From JBGVSA01 sp049840475 (GTDB lineage Bacteria > Pseudomonadota > Gammaproteobacteria > Burkholderiales > Rhodocyclaceae): 64,000 bases of DNA. The stretch spans positions 1,550,001 through 1,614,000 of the forward strand of contig JASGKX010000001.1 of the NCBI GenBank assembly GCA_049840475.1, given 5' to 3'. The position numbers were made by a program, and so were the translations under genes. The notes under the pieces were generated by a model, which searched no databases, had not been told where the DNA came from, and saw nothing but the letters and a program-made list of their open reading frames with translations. Positions 9,347 to 17,617 of the stretch are shown in pieces (the stretch's first letter is position 1; the number at the start of each line of letters is the position of its first letter).

Positions 9347-9374
9347 AGCCCCGGCCTTCGCGCCGGGGCTTTTT
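9347..9374 (+). terminator. Rho-independent terminator after the MHS transporter
   Basis: 9-bp GC-rich stem (AGCCCCGGC / GCCGGGGCT) with a 6-base loop, followed by TTTT. It starts 25 bases after the transporter stop. Confidence 0.88.
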
Positions 9375-9451
9375 CGTCCTGAAGCGCCTACGATGAAGTC
9401 GGCGCTGCGGCGTTTGCTGAAATCGGCAACGCATTTTTCGAGCGCGCTTAG

Positions 9452-9480
9452 TTGCTTTCCGCGAAAAGGGTCGCTACAAT
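9452..9480 (+). promoter_or_regulatory. Sigma-70 promoter of tRNA-Phe
   Basis: TTGCTT at 9452-9457 and TACAAT at 9475-9480 are separated by 17 bases, and the tRNA begins 14 bases after the -10 box. Confidence 0.75.
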
Positions 9481-9493
9481 GCGCCCTCTCTTT

Positions 9494-9569
9494 GGCCTGG
9501 TAGCTCAGTTGGTAGAGCAGCGGATTGAAAATCCGCGTGTCGGTGGTTCGATTCCGCCCCAGGCCACCA
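9494..9569 (+). tRNA. tRNA-Phe (anticodon GAA)
   Basis: 76-nt cloverleaf. The acceptor stem GGCCTGG pairs with CCAGGCC, the D-arm is GCTC...GAGC, the anticodon stem GCGGA/TCCGC carries the loop TTGAAAA (GAA), and the T-arm is GGTGG TTCGATT CCGCC. The 3' ACCA end is encoded. Confidence 0.98.
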
Positions 9570-9581
9570 AGGTTTCAACGC

Positions 9582-9609
9582 AAAGGCCCGTCCATCTGGA
9601 TGGGCCTTT
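9582..9609 (+). terminator. Terminator hairpin after tRNA-Phe
   Basis: AAAGGCCC and GGGCCTTT flank a short TCCA/TGGA extension, giving a nearly continuous stem. The trailing sequence TTTGTCGTTT is only moderately T-rich. Confidence 0.65.
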
Positions 9610-9920
9610 GTCGTTTCTGCCTGCTCCTCCATGCAGCCAAGCGCGCATGGACTGGTTTCAGCCATTCCTGCTGTTTCAATTTGTTTGGTCTGTGTGACCG
9701 GCGGTCCTCTGTGTGCACTCACACCCGTTTCGGGCATTTGTTGCACTCTTCGTGCCTGCGTTGCCGTCTTTGCTTTCTACGCGTCCATCAAAACGCCGCT
9801 GATGTTGTCGATGGTGTCAGCGCAACAGGGCTCGCTCAGCGGGGCCTGTGCTTATCCCTTGTGTAGCGAAGGTCGTGCCCATGCACCCCCGCGAGCTATT
9901 TTCGCCACGATCACGGTGAT
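9610..9920. other. Intergenic region without a supported gene
   Basis: Only short overlapping open frames without ribosome sites or recognisable motifs. Nothing is called here. Confidence 0.6.
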
Positions 9921-9945
9921 ACCATACCCCCCTACCCTATATGGT
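9921..9945 (+). promoter_or_regulatory. Probable DmeR/RcnR-type operator
   Basis: A perfect inverted repeat ACCATA-N13-TATGGT encloses a run of six C. It lies 11 bases before the start of the RcnR/DmeR-family gene. C/G-tract operators with A/T-containing inverted flanks are typical for this repressor family. Function here is inferred from position and shape. Confidence 0.65.
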
Positions 9946-9956
9946 GCTGTTGAATC

Positions 9957-10235
9957 ATGAGCCATACGATCCGTGACAAATCGAAATTGCTGGGCCGGGT
10001 CCGCCGTATCAAAGGGCAGGTCGAAGCCCTTGAGCGCACGCTGGATGCGGAGAAGGGCTGTACTGAAGTGCTGCATCAGATCGCCGCGATCCGCGGTGCA
10101 ATCAACGGCCTCATGGCGCAAGTGCTTGAGGAGCACGTCCTCACGCACATTGCCGATCCGTCGATTGATTCCGATGCTGAGCGCCTTCAGGGGGCCGACG
10201 AGTTGATCGAAGTGTTGCGCACCTACATCAAGTGA
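9957..10235 (+). CDS. dmeR: Nickel/cobalt-responsive repressor, RcnR/CsoR family (DmeR-like)
   Basis: 92-residue all-helical repressor. Four residues used by RcnR for Ni/Co binding are present: His3, Cys35, His60 and His64. The DNA-contact surface carries RVRRIKGQVEALER. The gene sits 29 bases before dmeF and directly behind a C-tract operator, so it likely represses itself and dmeF until metal binds. A formaldehyde-sensing FrmR role is less likely because of the His60/His64 ligands and the transporter neighbour. Confidence 0.88.
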   Translation: MSHTIRDKSKLLGRVRRIKGQVEALERTLDAEKGCTEVLHQIAAIRGAINGLMAQVLEEHVLTHIADPSIDSDAERLQGADELIEVLRTYIK

Positions 10236-10264
10236 TGGGCGCCGGGCGTCCAGGGAAAACAAGC

Positions 10265-11236
10265 ATGCATACCGAAGATCTTTCCACGTGGAAGCACGAC
10301 CACGTTTTCAGTGACAACAACGAGGCTGCCGAGCGCAGCACGCGCGTCGTGATGTGGATTACCGCCGTCATGATGGTCGTCGAGATCACGGCGGGCTGGT
10401 GGTTCAACTCCATGGCACTGCTGGCGGATGGTTGGCACATGAGTTCGCACGCCGTGGCAATCGGACTGTCTGCGTTCGCGTACGCCACCGCGCGTCGCTA
10501 CGCAAAGGACCCGCGCTTCGCATTCGGCACATGGAAGGTCGAAATCCTTGGGGGCTTTGCCAGCGCGATCTTCCTGCTCGGCGTAGCGGTGATGATGCTG
10601 GTCGGTTCCGTGGAGCGGATGGTTTCTCCGCAGCCGATCCAGTATCAGGAGGCGATCATTATCGCGGTCATCGGGCTCGCGGTGAACGTGATCTGCGCGC
10701 TTATTCTTGGCAAGGCGCATCACCACGATCATGGGCATTCGCATGGTCATAGTCACGGACATGACCACCATCACCACGACCTCAACCTCAAGTCGGCCTA
10801 TGTCCACGTCATCGCTGACGCTGCGACCTCCATTCTCGCCATCACTGCGTTGTTCGGTGGATGGATCTACGGCTGGTCATGGCTGGACCCGGCCATGGGG
10901 ATCGTCGGGGCGGCGCTGGTGGCCATCTGGGCCAAGGGCTTGATTGCCGAAACCGGACGCGTATTGCTGGATCGCGAGATGGATCACCCCGTGGTCGACG
11001 AAATCCGCGAGGTGGTGGAAACCGGGCCCGACCACGGCGACACGCGCATCGTCAACCTGCATGTCTGGCGCGTCGGCAAAGAAGCCTATTCGTGTGCGAT
11101 CACGGTGGTGACACACGATCGAGCGCTCACGGCGGACGTCATCCGCAAACGCCTGTCGGTGCATGAGGAAATCGTCCATTCGACGATCGAGGTGCATTCA
11201 CGTACCCCCACGCCAAGGGGAGCGTGTTCAACATGA
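10265..11236 (+). CDS. dmeF: Cation-diffusion-facilitator Ni/Co efflux transporter DmeF
   Basis: 323-residue CDF exporter, beginning MHTEDLSTWKHDHVF as DmeF proteins do. The start at 10265 is preferred to the in-frame ATG at 10232. Six membrane helices are seen. The metal-site motifs are ADGWHMSSH in helix 2 and HVIADAATS in helix 5. Between helices 4 and 5 lies a His-rich loop with 13 His in 20 residues (about 152-172). The C-terminal cytoplasmic domain has REMDHPVVDEIREVVE. It exports Co2+/Ni2+ from the cytoplasm and is paired with the upstream repressor. Confidence 0.93.
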   Translation: MHTEDLSTWKHDHVFSDNNEAAERSTRVVMWITAVMMVVEITAGWWFNSMALLADGWHMSSHAVAIGLSAFAYATARRYAKDPRFAFGTWKVEILGGFASAIFLLGVAVMMLVGSVERMVSPQPIQYQEAIIIAVIGLAVNVICALILGKAHHHDHGHSHGHSHGHDHHHHDLNLKSAYVHVIADAATSILAITALFGGWIYGWSWLDPAMGIVGAALVAIWAKGLIAETGRVLLDREMDHPVVDEIREVVETGPDHGDTRIVNLHVWRVGKEAYSCAITVVTHDRALTADVIRKRLSVHEEIVHSTIEVHSRTPTPRGACST

Positions 11237-11322
11237 AGCTCTATAGCAAGACGCTGATGGTTTCGTTCAATAACGAAGGCGTCGTGACTGACGCGGACTT
11301 CACGACGGCAGGCGACAAGTAA
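11233..11322 (+). CDS. Small open reading frame overlapping the dmeF stop
   Basis: 29 codons starting MKLYSKTLMVSF, with an ATG that overlaps the dmeF stop as ATGA, so it could be translationally coupled. The segment MVSFNNEGVVTDADF loosely resembles the last strands of BamE/SmpA-type lipoproteins, so it may be a gene remnant rather than a functional microprotein. No other evidence supports expression. Confidence 0.3.
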   Translation: MKLYSKTLMVSFNNEGVVTDADFTTAGDK

Positions 11323-11677
11323 GCCGTCCTGGCGAATTCGTCCTTATACAACTGCGGGACGGTTTCGCCGCCATATCTGACAGCCACTCGCGCAGATCCG
11401 GCCTGCCAGGCCCGGATCTGCGCTCACACTTCCCCACGCATCGAGGCAGGCCAGCGCCTTACGCTGATTGTTGCGTTCGCTACTGACGGACGGCCTCCAT
11501 ACGCACCGTCTCTCACCGCTCCTGATCTGGTCGAACGGCTTGCGTCTTTTCCCGCAAATCGATCCGGCAAATACATCTGTTACCGGTCGCTTCTCCTTGC
11601 TACCATGACGGCGCCTGTGGGCGTTGTCAAAAATATAATTATTAGAAATCTAGTTGTATTCCGAGGAGGATGGTTGC
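11323..11677. other. Intergenic region between dmeF and the pectate lyase gene
   Basis: No gene is supported. It contains a long inverted repeat (11390-11423, listed separately). Just before the lyase gene lies an AT-rich stretch (about 11624-11660) that contrasts with the GC-rich surroundings and probably holds the lyase promoter. TATAAT occurs at 11634-11639. Confidence 0.55.
11390..11423. repeat. 34-nt near-perfect palindrome downstream of dmeF
   Basis: The left arm GCGCAGATCCGGCCTG and right arm CAGGCCCGGATCTGCGC are reverse complements except for one extra C. It could act as a factor-independent terminator or a protein site. No T-run follows. Confidence 0.6.
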
Positions 11678-13132
11678 ATGTCCGCAGCAAATTCGGGGCT
11701 GAAGTCCGCCCTATTGACGAGTATGGTGTGTGCGGCGCTGGCCGCATGCGGTGGTGGTGGCGGTGGTGATGGTTCTGGGGGCTCGAACACCTCTCCGAGC
11801 GGAAGTTCTTCATCCAGCACGTCTTCAACGAGCAGCTCGAAATCATCGTCGAGCAGCAGTTCCGTAAGTTCTTCGTCGTCGAGCACGAACAGCTCCACGT
11901 CTTCATCGAACAGTTCCGCCAGCAGCACGAGTTCAAGCACCAGCTCGACCAGTTCGAGCACCAGTTCCAGCGCCAGCTCAACCAATTCGTCCACCAACGC
12001 GAGCGTCGGTCCGGCCGCCACGGCTGCAGTGGGCTATGGCCAGGCAACGACCGGCGCGGGCTTGAGCCCGTCCAAGTCGGTGACCGTTGCGACGCTGGCT
12101 GAGGCGCAAGCCGCCATCGATGCCTACAGCGGTTCGGGCGGCCTGCTGATCACCTATACCGGTACGGTCGATTTCTCGCCGTATTACGACACGTCCACCT
12201 ACACCGGCACGCCGGTCAAGGACCAGAACGGCGTCGTCCTGAATACCGGCGACGTGCTGACCTGCACGCTGCACAGCCAAGCTGCGCAGACGCTGGAGAT
12301 CAAGGGCAGCTCGTCCAAGCCCAAGAACAACATCACGATCCAGGGCGCCGATGGTTCGTCCGCACAGTTCGGCATTCACATTGCCGCTGTGTCGAACAAC
12401 ATCATCATCCGCAACATGACGATCGGCCTGACGCCGGGTGGCGATGCTGCTGACATCATCAGCCTAGAAGGCATGAGTGCGGGCAAGCCGACCAATATCT
12501 GGATCGACCACAACACGCTCTTTACGAAGAACATCCTGTGCCCCGGCGCTGGCGACACTTCGTTCGATGGCATGCTCGACGTGAAGAAGGGCGTGGAAGC
12601 GGTGACCGTGTCGTACAACGTCATGCGCGATCACGAAAAGGTGAGCCTGAACGGTTTCAGCGACAGCGAAACCGATGTGCGCCACATCACGTTCGCGCAC
12701 AACATCTTCCAGAACGTCAATTCGCGTACGCCGCTGCAGCGCATCGGTTATTCGCACATGCTCAACAATTACTTCTACAACATCGCCACGTCGGGCATCA
12801 ACGTGCGCATGGGCGGCTATTCGCTGGTGGAAGGCAATTACTTCGAGAACGTGCAGAACCCGGTGACCTCGCGCGACAGTTCGGCGATCGGCTACTGGGA
12901 GCTGCGCAACAACAACATCACGAGCACGGCCGACTTTGCGACCTATGGCATCAAGTGGGTGGCCAGCCCGTCCACGCCGACCAAGGACGCGAGCGACTGG
13001 CAGTCGACGGCGACCTTCCCGGCAGCCGAAATGACCTACACGTACACGGTCGATGCACCGGCATGCGTGAAGAACGGCCTGCCTGCTGTGGCCGGTGCCG
13101 GCAAGCAACTGGCAACGCTCAAGTGTAATTAA
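11678..13132 (+). CDS. Secreted pectate lyase (PL1-like) lipoprotein with polyserine linker
   Basis: 484 residues. The signal peptide ends in the lipobox LAAC, followed by a Gly run. A serine/threonine/asparagine linker of about 75 residues (about 38-115) leads to a right-handed beta-helix catalytic domain. Lyase signatures are NIWIDHNTLF and DGMLDVKKGVEAVTVSYN (calcium-site region), then VRHITFAHNIFQN and SRTPLQRIGYSHMLNNYF. It would cleave polygalacturonate by beta-elimination at the cell surface or outside. The start at 11678 is chosen for GAGGAGG 8 bases upstream over the TTG at 11654. It shares its linker type with the pectinesterase at 20320 and the HmuY-like protein at 39189. Confidence 0.9.
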   Translation: MSAANSGLKSALLTSMVCAALAACGGGGGGDGSGGSNTSPSGSSSSSTSSTSSSKSSSSSSSVSSSSSSTNSSTSSSNSSASSTSSSTSSTSSSTSSSASSTNSSTNASVGPAATAAVGYGQATTGAGLSPSKSVTVATLAEAQAAIDAYSGSGGLLITYTGTVDFSPYYDTSTYTGTPVKDQNGVVLNTGDVLTCTLHSQAAQTLEIKGSSSKPKNNITIQGADGSSAQFGIHIAAVSNNIIIRNMTIGLTPGGDAADIISLEGMSAGKPTNIWIDHNTLFTKNILCPGAGDTSFDGMLDVKKGVEAVTVSYNVMRDHEKVSLNGFSDSETDVRHITFAHNIFQNVNSRTPLQRIGYSHMLNNYFYNIATSGINVRMGGYSLVEGNYFENVQNPVTSRDSSAIGYWELRNNNITSTADFATYGIKWVASPSTPTKDASDWQSTATFPAAEMTYTYTVDAPACVKNGLPAVAGAGKQLATLKCN

Positions 13133-13175
13133 GCGACGCGGAGCCCCGCGCTCCGCAAGCAGCTTGCTGTGTCGA

Positions 13176-13206
13176 GCCCTCACTCCCGCGGAGTGGGGGC
13201 TTTTTT
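13176..13206 (+). terminator. Rho-independent terminator after the pectate lyase
   Basis: An 11-bp stem from GCCCTCACTCC to GGAGTGGGGGC (one T-G pair) with a 3-base loop, followed by six T. Confidence 0.88.
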
Positions 13207-13229
13207 CTTGGGTGGCGCTTCGCGCCTGA

Positions 13230-14237
13230 TCAGGCGGCCTGTTCGCGCCGCTGTCGTTTCACGCGATACATCTGTGCGTCGGCAATGCGGAAGGCTTCTT
13301 CCGCATTGGCGCGCGCCGGATCGATTGCGACGACCCCTACGCTCGCCCCGGCATAGGCGAACGCCACGTCCTGAAAACGGAATGCGCCGACCGTCGCGGC
13401 GCCGAGGCGATCCTGCAGCAACTGTGCGGCATGCTCGCTATCCGCGGCGGGGCTGGGCGCGACGACGCCGAACTCATCGCCGCCCAGACGCCCGATCACA
13501 TCCATTCCGCGCAGACTCGCGCGTAAGCGCTGTGCGCAGTCTCGCAAGAACAAATCGCCCACCTGGTGACCGTACGTGTCATTGATGCTCTTGAAGCGAT
13601 CCATGTCGACCAGGCCGACGAGCACGCACGCGCCGTCTCGCTTGGCTTGCGCCAGCGCACGTTCGAGTACGTCGTAGATGGCGCGTCGATTGGGCAGGCC
13701 GGTGAGCGTATCGACGAGTGCATAGGTGGCGAGCCGTTCGTTGGCTTCGCTCAGTTGCGCGACGAGGCGCTCACGCTCCATCCATGTGCCGATGAGTTTG
13801 GAGAACAACTGCAGCAGCGCTTCGGACGCTGCGGATAGTGGTTGCGTAGAGGCGCTCGCTGCGCACAGCGTGCCAAGCAGCAAACCGTCTGTGCCGCGCA
13901 CTGGCGCGCTGACGTAAGTGCGAATGCCCAAGGCCCGCGCTGCGGATGAGTCCCCCCAACATTCCGAGACGTTGGGCGTATACGTGCGCCCTTCGTTCAG
14001 CGAGCGCCGGCACAGCGTGTCTTCCCACGGGACATCAAGCCCTTCCGGTATCTGCATCTCGCCGGCATTGCGGGCGAACTTGACGTGCTGCGTGCCCCTT
14101 TCGAGGTCGATCGTCGTCAGGTAGGTCGACTCCATGCCCGCAACGGTGCTGAGGATTTCCAGCAAAGGGCGGGTGAGTTGTTCGACGGATTCTGCACGTG
14201 GTACGGCGGAAGACAGCTGAAAGAGAAGCGGGTCCAT
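13230..14237 (-). CDS. GAF-GGDEF diguanylate cyclase
   Basis: 335 residues. The N-terminal GAF sensor domain spans about 15-150 (PWEDTLCRRSLNEG, ALGIRTYVSAPVRG) and the GGDEF domain about 170-330. The active-site motif is intact (RLGGDEFGVV) and the metal-binding DMDRFKSINDTYGH is present. RGMD lies exactly five residues before GGDEF, the position of the RxxD product-inhibition site, so the enzyme should make c-di-GMP and be feedback-inhibited. No transmembrane segment is seen, so it is cytoplasmic. It converges on the pectate lyase terminator. Confidence 0.92.
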   Translation of the reverse strand: MDPLLFQLSSAVPRAESVEQLTRPLLEILSTVAGMESTYLTTIDLERGTQHVKFARNAGEMQIPEGLDVPWEDTLCRRSLNEGRTYTPNVSECWGDSSAARALGIRTYVSAPVRGTDGLLLGTLCAASASTQPLSAASEALLQLFSKLIGTWMERERLVAQLSEANERLATYALVDTLTGLPNRRAIYDVLERALAQAKRDGACVLVGLVDMDRFKSINDTYGHQVGDLFLRDCAQRLRASLRGMDVIGRLGGDEFGVVAPSPAADSEHAAQLLQDRLGAATVGAFRFQDVAFAYAGASVGVVAIDPARANAEEAFRIADAQMYRVKRQRREQAA

Positions 14238-14333
14238 ATGGGTGTTGCCGGTATTCGAGTCGCGTTGCTGGGCCCGAAGTCTATACCGCCCAAACGTGCG
14301 TGGATCGCCCGCTCGCCTGTCCGACGCGCGGCG

Positions 14334-14675
14334 CTACGCGCGGTTCAGAAACAGCGTCAGCAGCAACACCGTGAGTTGATCGCTGGCGACGGCATGCGCC
14401 TCCGCATTGCGCAGGTGAACCAGGTCCCCAGGCTTGAGCGCGCGCGTCGTACCGTGTGCAGTGAGTTCGATCTCGCCTTGCAGGCACTGGATCGTCAGCG
14501 ATCCCGATGCGCGGTGCTCTTGCATGCGCGTACCGGGCTGCAGAACGAAGCGGAACACTTCGATATGTTCATCGCGGATCAGTGTTTCGGAAACGAGGCC
14601 CTCAAGGCTCGCGCCGGACGCCAGCGGAATACCAATGGCGACGACGTCGCCTGACTTCGCGTGGGGAATTGCCAT
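14334..14675 (-). CDS. Cupin-domain protein
   Basis: 113-residue single cupin barrel. It has the metal-site-like GTRMQEHRASGSLTIQCLQGE (G-x-x-x-x-x-H pattern) and the second motif GDLVHLRNAEAHAV. The ATG at 14675 is preceded by AAGGAGGAG 6 bases upstream, so the longer in-frame upstream extension is not used. Monocistronic. Substrate or ligand unknown. Confidence 0.82.
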   Translation of the reverse strand: MAIPHAKSGDVVAIGIPLASGASLEGLVSETLIRDEHIEVFRFVLQPGTRMQEHRASGSLTIQCLQGEIELTAHGTTRALKPGDLVHLRNAEAHAVASDQLTVLLLTLFLNRA

Positions 14676-14844
14676 CGTTCTCCTCCTTTGCGTGCTTGGG
14701 GCTGGCAGATGGGGCGATCCGGTGTGGGCATCATTCCACCTCACCTTACATAGGCCCGAAAGTCCATGCAGGCTGGTGCGCTAGCTTCGCTGGAATACAC
14801 TGCCGGCCGTATTCGCTTCCATACCGCTTCTTCGGAATTTTCAG

Positions 14845-15264
14845 ATGCACTACCTTCTTGCCACACTAGCGTTTGTCATTCTAGCGTTCGCACTGCCCGT
14901 CTCGGCGTTGATCATGTTCGCGCTATACCTCGTCGCCAGCGCATTGGTAGTCAAAGTCAGCGCAGGATTGATAGCGCGCGAGAGTTACCCGTTGTTGACA
15001 TGCCTGAAAGCTGTCATCTACTGTGGGCTGTTCTCGATCATTGCCTTCGTCGTCTGCATGAACTTCATGAGCCACGCACCCCTAACCGGCGTGCTTCTGC
15101 TGCCTGTGCTTGTCTTCGCTGCACAGGTCATTGCTTATTGCACAGCGCTGGACTTGCGTTTCGGGCCGAGCGTGGGCGTGTCGTTGTGTACCCTTCTTCT
15201 GGGTTGGGGGCTGTCGATGATTCTGAAGGTTAGCCTTTCGCCTGTTCAAACGCTGCCGTTGTAA
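14845..15264 (+). CDS. Small integral membrane protein of unknown function
   Basis: 139 residues, almost entirely hydrophobic, with about four membrane helices: residues 3-35, 52-72, 80-102 and 108-130. Not recognised. The ATG at 14845 is the first good start and has no strong ribosome site. It converges with the chemoreceptor gene at 15324. Confidence 0.6.
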   Translation: MHYLLATLAFVILAFALPVSALIMFALYLVASALVVKVSAGLIARESYPLLTCLKAVIYCGLFSIIAFVVCMNFMSHAPLTGVLLLPVLVFAAQVIAYCTALDLRFGPSVGVSLCTLLLGWGLSMILKVSLSPVQTLPL

Positions 15265-15282
15265 CGTGCGATGTGGAGGCAA

Positions 15283-15319
15283 TTGGCGCGCTTCGTTCCA
15301 CGAAACGTTGCGCGCCAGG
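15283..15319. terminator. Hairpin between convergent genes
   Basis: An outer stem TTGGCGCGC / GCGCGCCA and an inner stem TTCGT / ACGAA around TCC, with a 5-base bulge. It could serve both converging transcripts. There is no T-run on either side. Confidence 0.4.
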
Positions 15320-15323
15320 GGCC

Positions 15324-17207
15324 TCAAAGCTTGAACCGCTTCACCAATCCATCGAGGTCGCGGCACAGGCCGTTAAGCTCGGCGACGGTGGTCGATGCCG
15401 ACTGGATCGCCCCATCCGTCTGTGACGTCATGCGATTGACCTGTTCGGCCGCGCGTGCCATGTCATTGGTGGCGGACGATTGTTCGCGCGTGGACCCGGC
15501 AATGTCGCGGATGGCGGAAACCACGCTTTGCATCTGTGCGTCGATGCCCGCCATCTGTTCGGCCACCGAATGTGCGGTGCCGACCCCGGCACTCACCGAT
15601 TCGCGCGTGTGCGACATGTTGCTCAGTGCCGATTGAATGTCGCCGTGGATCGACGAGATGCGGTGCCCGATTTCCACTGTCGCTTTCGACGTGCGCTCAG
15701 CCAGTTGTCGCACCTCGTCGGCCACCACGGCAAAGCCGCGCCCCTGTTCGCCGGCGCGCGCAGCTTCGATCGCAGCATTCAGCGCAAGCAGGTTCGTCTG
15801 TTCGGCAATCTCCTTGATCACTGCGACGATGCCATTGATTTCCGTCGAGCGCGTGCCAAGCGAGCCCAGCGTATCCGACAGCGTGTTAACGGCTAGCGCG
15901 ATGCGGTCGATCTCGTGGGTGAGCGTATTCACCGACTCGGCCGATGTCAGTGACACCTTGCCCGTATCGATGGCCGTGCGTTCGGCCTCCTGCGCGCTGT
16001 CGGCGATGTGATTGATGCTGACGGTGATCTCTTCGATGGTCGCCGCCGAGGCGCTGGAAATATCCGCCTGCTTCTGCGAGTCGGCAGAAATGGTCTGGAT
16101 CACGGTATGCAGCGCGTTAACCTTCTGCGCAAGGCTGACCGATTCGTCGCGCACCTTGCTGAACATGCCGCGCAGGATGACGATGAAACGGTTGAAGGCA
16201 TCCGCCGTCAGCCCGATTTCGTCGCGACGCTCCACGGGCAGCTCGTGCGTCAGGTCGCCGCCGCCGCTGGCGACTTCCTCAAGCATCGCGCGCAGACGAT
16301 CGAGGCCAACGAACAGGCGATCGAGTGCGAACTTGGCGATGCCCACTGCCAGTACGCCGACGACGAGTCCCGCAATCACCAGTGTGATCAGCAACGCATC
16401 GAGCGGTTGCAGAATCTTGCTGCGATCGATGACCGTGCCCAGCAACCAATCGGTGCCGGCGATGGCGGCCACGCTGACAAACACCGGCGCATCGTCCAGG
16501 CGCATTTCGGTCAAGCCGTGCGACGATGACAGCTGCGTGATCGTTTTCGCATCCAGCCCGTGCATGACTTCGCCTGCCGGCTTGAGGACCGTATCGGGTT
16601 TCGGGTGCGCGACGATCAACCCATCGTGCGTGACGAGGAATGCGAACCCGTCGCCGCGCAGCTTGATGTCGAGCATCAATGCCATGACGTCCTGCAGCGC
16701 GATGTCACCGCCGACGACGCCGACCTGTTGGCCGTCGCGCATCATGGGGGCTGCGACAGTGACGCCCAGTTGCTTGGTCGAAGCAAAGATATACGGCGCC
16801 GAGATTGTCGGTTTGCCTTCCGAGCTGGCTTTGCCGTACCACGGACGCGCGGTCGGGTCATAGCCGTCCGGCGCTTGCTTATCGGGGTTGTCATAGACCA
16901 TGCGCTTGTCGGCAAAGCCTACGAAAGTCTGGTCGAATCGCCCGCCGGCCTTGGCGGTTTTCAGCGCCACTGTCGGCGCTTCGTCAGTGCCGATATGTTC
17001 TGCCGCACCTTGTATGGCGTCCTCGCGCTGCCCGGCCCAGCGCGCCAGCGCTGCACCATTACCCTGCATCACTGCCTGGATCTCGTGTTCCACACCCGAA
17101 ATGATCTCGGACTTCATCCGGCGATAGGCCATCGTGGACAACACCACAATGCTTGCCGCGACCAGTAGCGATACAAAGAGGATCAGCCTTTGCTTCAGTT
17201 TCATCAT
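15324..17207 (-). CDS. Methyl-accepting chemotaxis protein with a periplasmic dCache-type sensor
   Basis: 627 residues. The first membrane helix is at about 8-28 (LILFVSLLVAASIVVLSTMA). The periplasmic sensor spans about 30-270 and has the dCache hallmarks YDPTARPWYGKA and VGVVGGDIALQDV. The second helix is at about 272-297, followed by HAMP and the signalling domain. The conserved hairpin tip reads EIAEQTNLLALNAAIEAARA. The start is one of two adjacent ATGs at 17207/17204 behind GGGAAG; an in-frame GTG at 17226-17228 is less likely. The dCache motif resembles amino-acid sensors, but the ligand cannot be named from sequence. Confidence 0.92.
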   Translation of the reverse strand: MMKLKQRLILFVSLLVAASIVVLSTMAYRRMKSEIISGVEHEIQAVMQGNGAALARWAGQREDAIQGAAEHIGTDEAPTVALKTAKAGGRFDQTFVGFADKRMVYDNPDKQAPDGYDPTARPWYGKASSEGKPTISAPYIFASTKQLGVTVAAPMMRDGQQVGVVGGDIALQDVMALMLDIKLRGDGFAFLVTHDGLIVAHPKPDTVLKPAGEVMHGLDAKTITQLSSSHGLTEMRLDDAPVFVSVAAIAGTDWLLGTVIDRSKILQPLDALLITLVIAGLVVGVLAVGIAKFALDRLFVGLDRLRAMLEEVASGGGDLTHELPVERRDEIGLTADAFNRFIVILRGMFSKVRDESVSLAQKVNALHTVIQTISADSQKQADISSASAATIEEITVSINHIADSAQEAERTAIDTGKVSLTSAESVNTLTHEIDRIALAVNTLSDTLGSLGTRSTEINGIVAVIKEIAEQTNLLALNAAIEAARAGEQGRGFAVVADEVRQLAERTSKATVEIGHRISSIHGDIQSALSNMSHTRESVSAGVGTAHSVAEQMAGIDAQMQSVVSAIRDIAGSTREQSSATNDMARAAEQVNRMTSQTDGAIQSASTTVAELNGLCRDLDGLVKRFKL

Positions 17208-17617
17208 GCTTCCCGCGTTGTTTGGCACCTGCGTTTACGGTGGGTCGATGAAACGATTAAGGCTTCAATTGTTAATCCCTGAAAGGAATTGATGTCACGC
17301 AAGCGATAAGCCTTATAGCAAATCAGGGATTGAAATTTAATAATCGATTTGCCGCGCATGAATATCGTCACCTGTTTTTGCTGTGCATCCCTGCTGCAGT
17401 GCGGCATGCGCATTCGTCCGCGCGCGCAGAACGCTTAAATGTGAATTGAAAAATTGTGTGGCACACTATAAGCGGTTGTTTTTGAAGGCTAGGATTGTCA
17501 GCAGTTGCCCATGTGTCCGGCTTGCCGGCTTGCACGATCCGGGCAAGGCACCGGTTGGTGACAGCCATAAAACACGAGCGCGCTCGCGCGCGAGGTATTC
17601 AGGAGTAGTGCAGGGCA
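17208..17617. other. Divergent intergenic region between two chemoreceptor genes
   Basis: A 410-base region with lower GC, especially 17255-17480, containing the promoters of both receptor genes. TAAGCCTTA (17308-17316) is a short palindrome. No convincing flagellar sigma-28 box was found. No gene is supported. Confidence 0.5.

Noticed and set aside
11800..12000. Possible repeat array or CRISPR-like pattern in the serine-codon stretches (also at 21480-21720 and 40320-40440)
   Set aside because: The repeats are degenerate serine codons in frame with a lipoprotein linker; there are no uniform repeats or spacers.
17300..17320. Flagellar sigma-28 promoter for the chemoreceptors
   Set aside because: GATAAGCC-like sequence is present, but no matching TAAA element lies at the right spacing and orientation.
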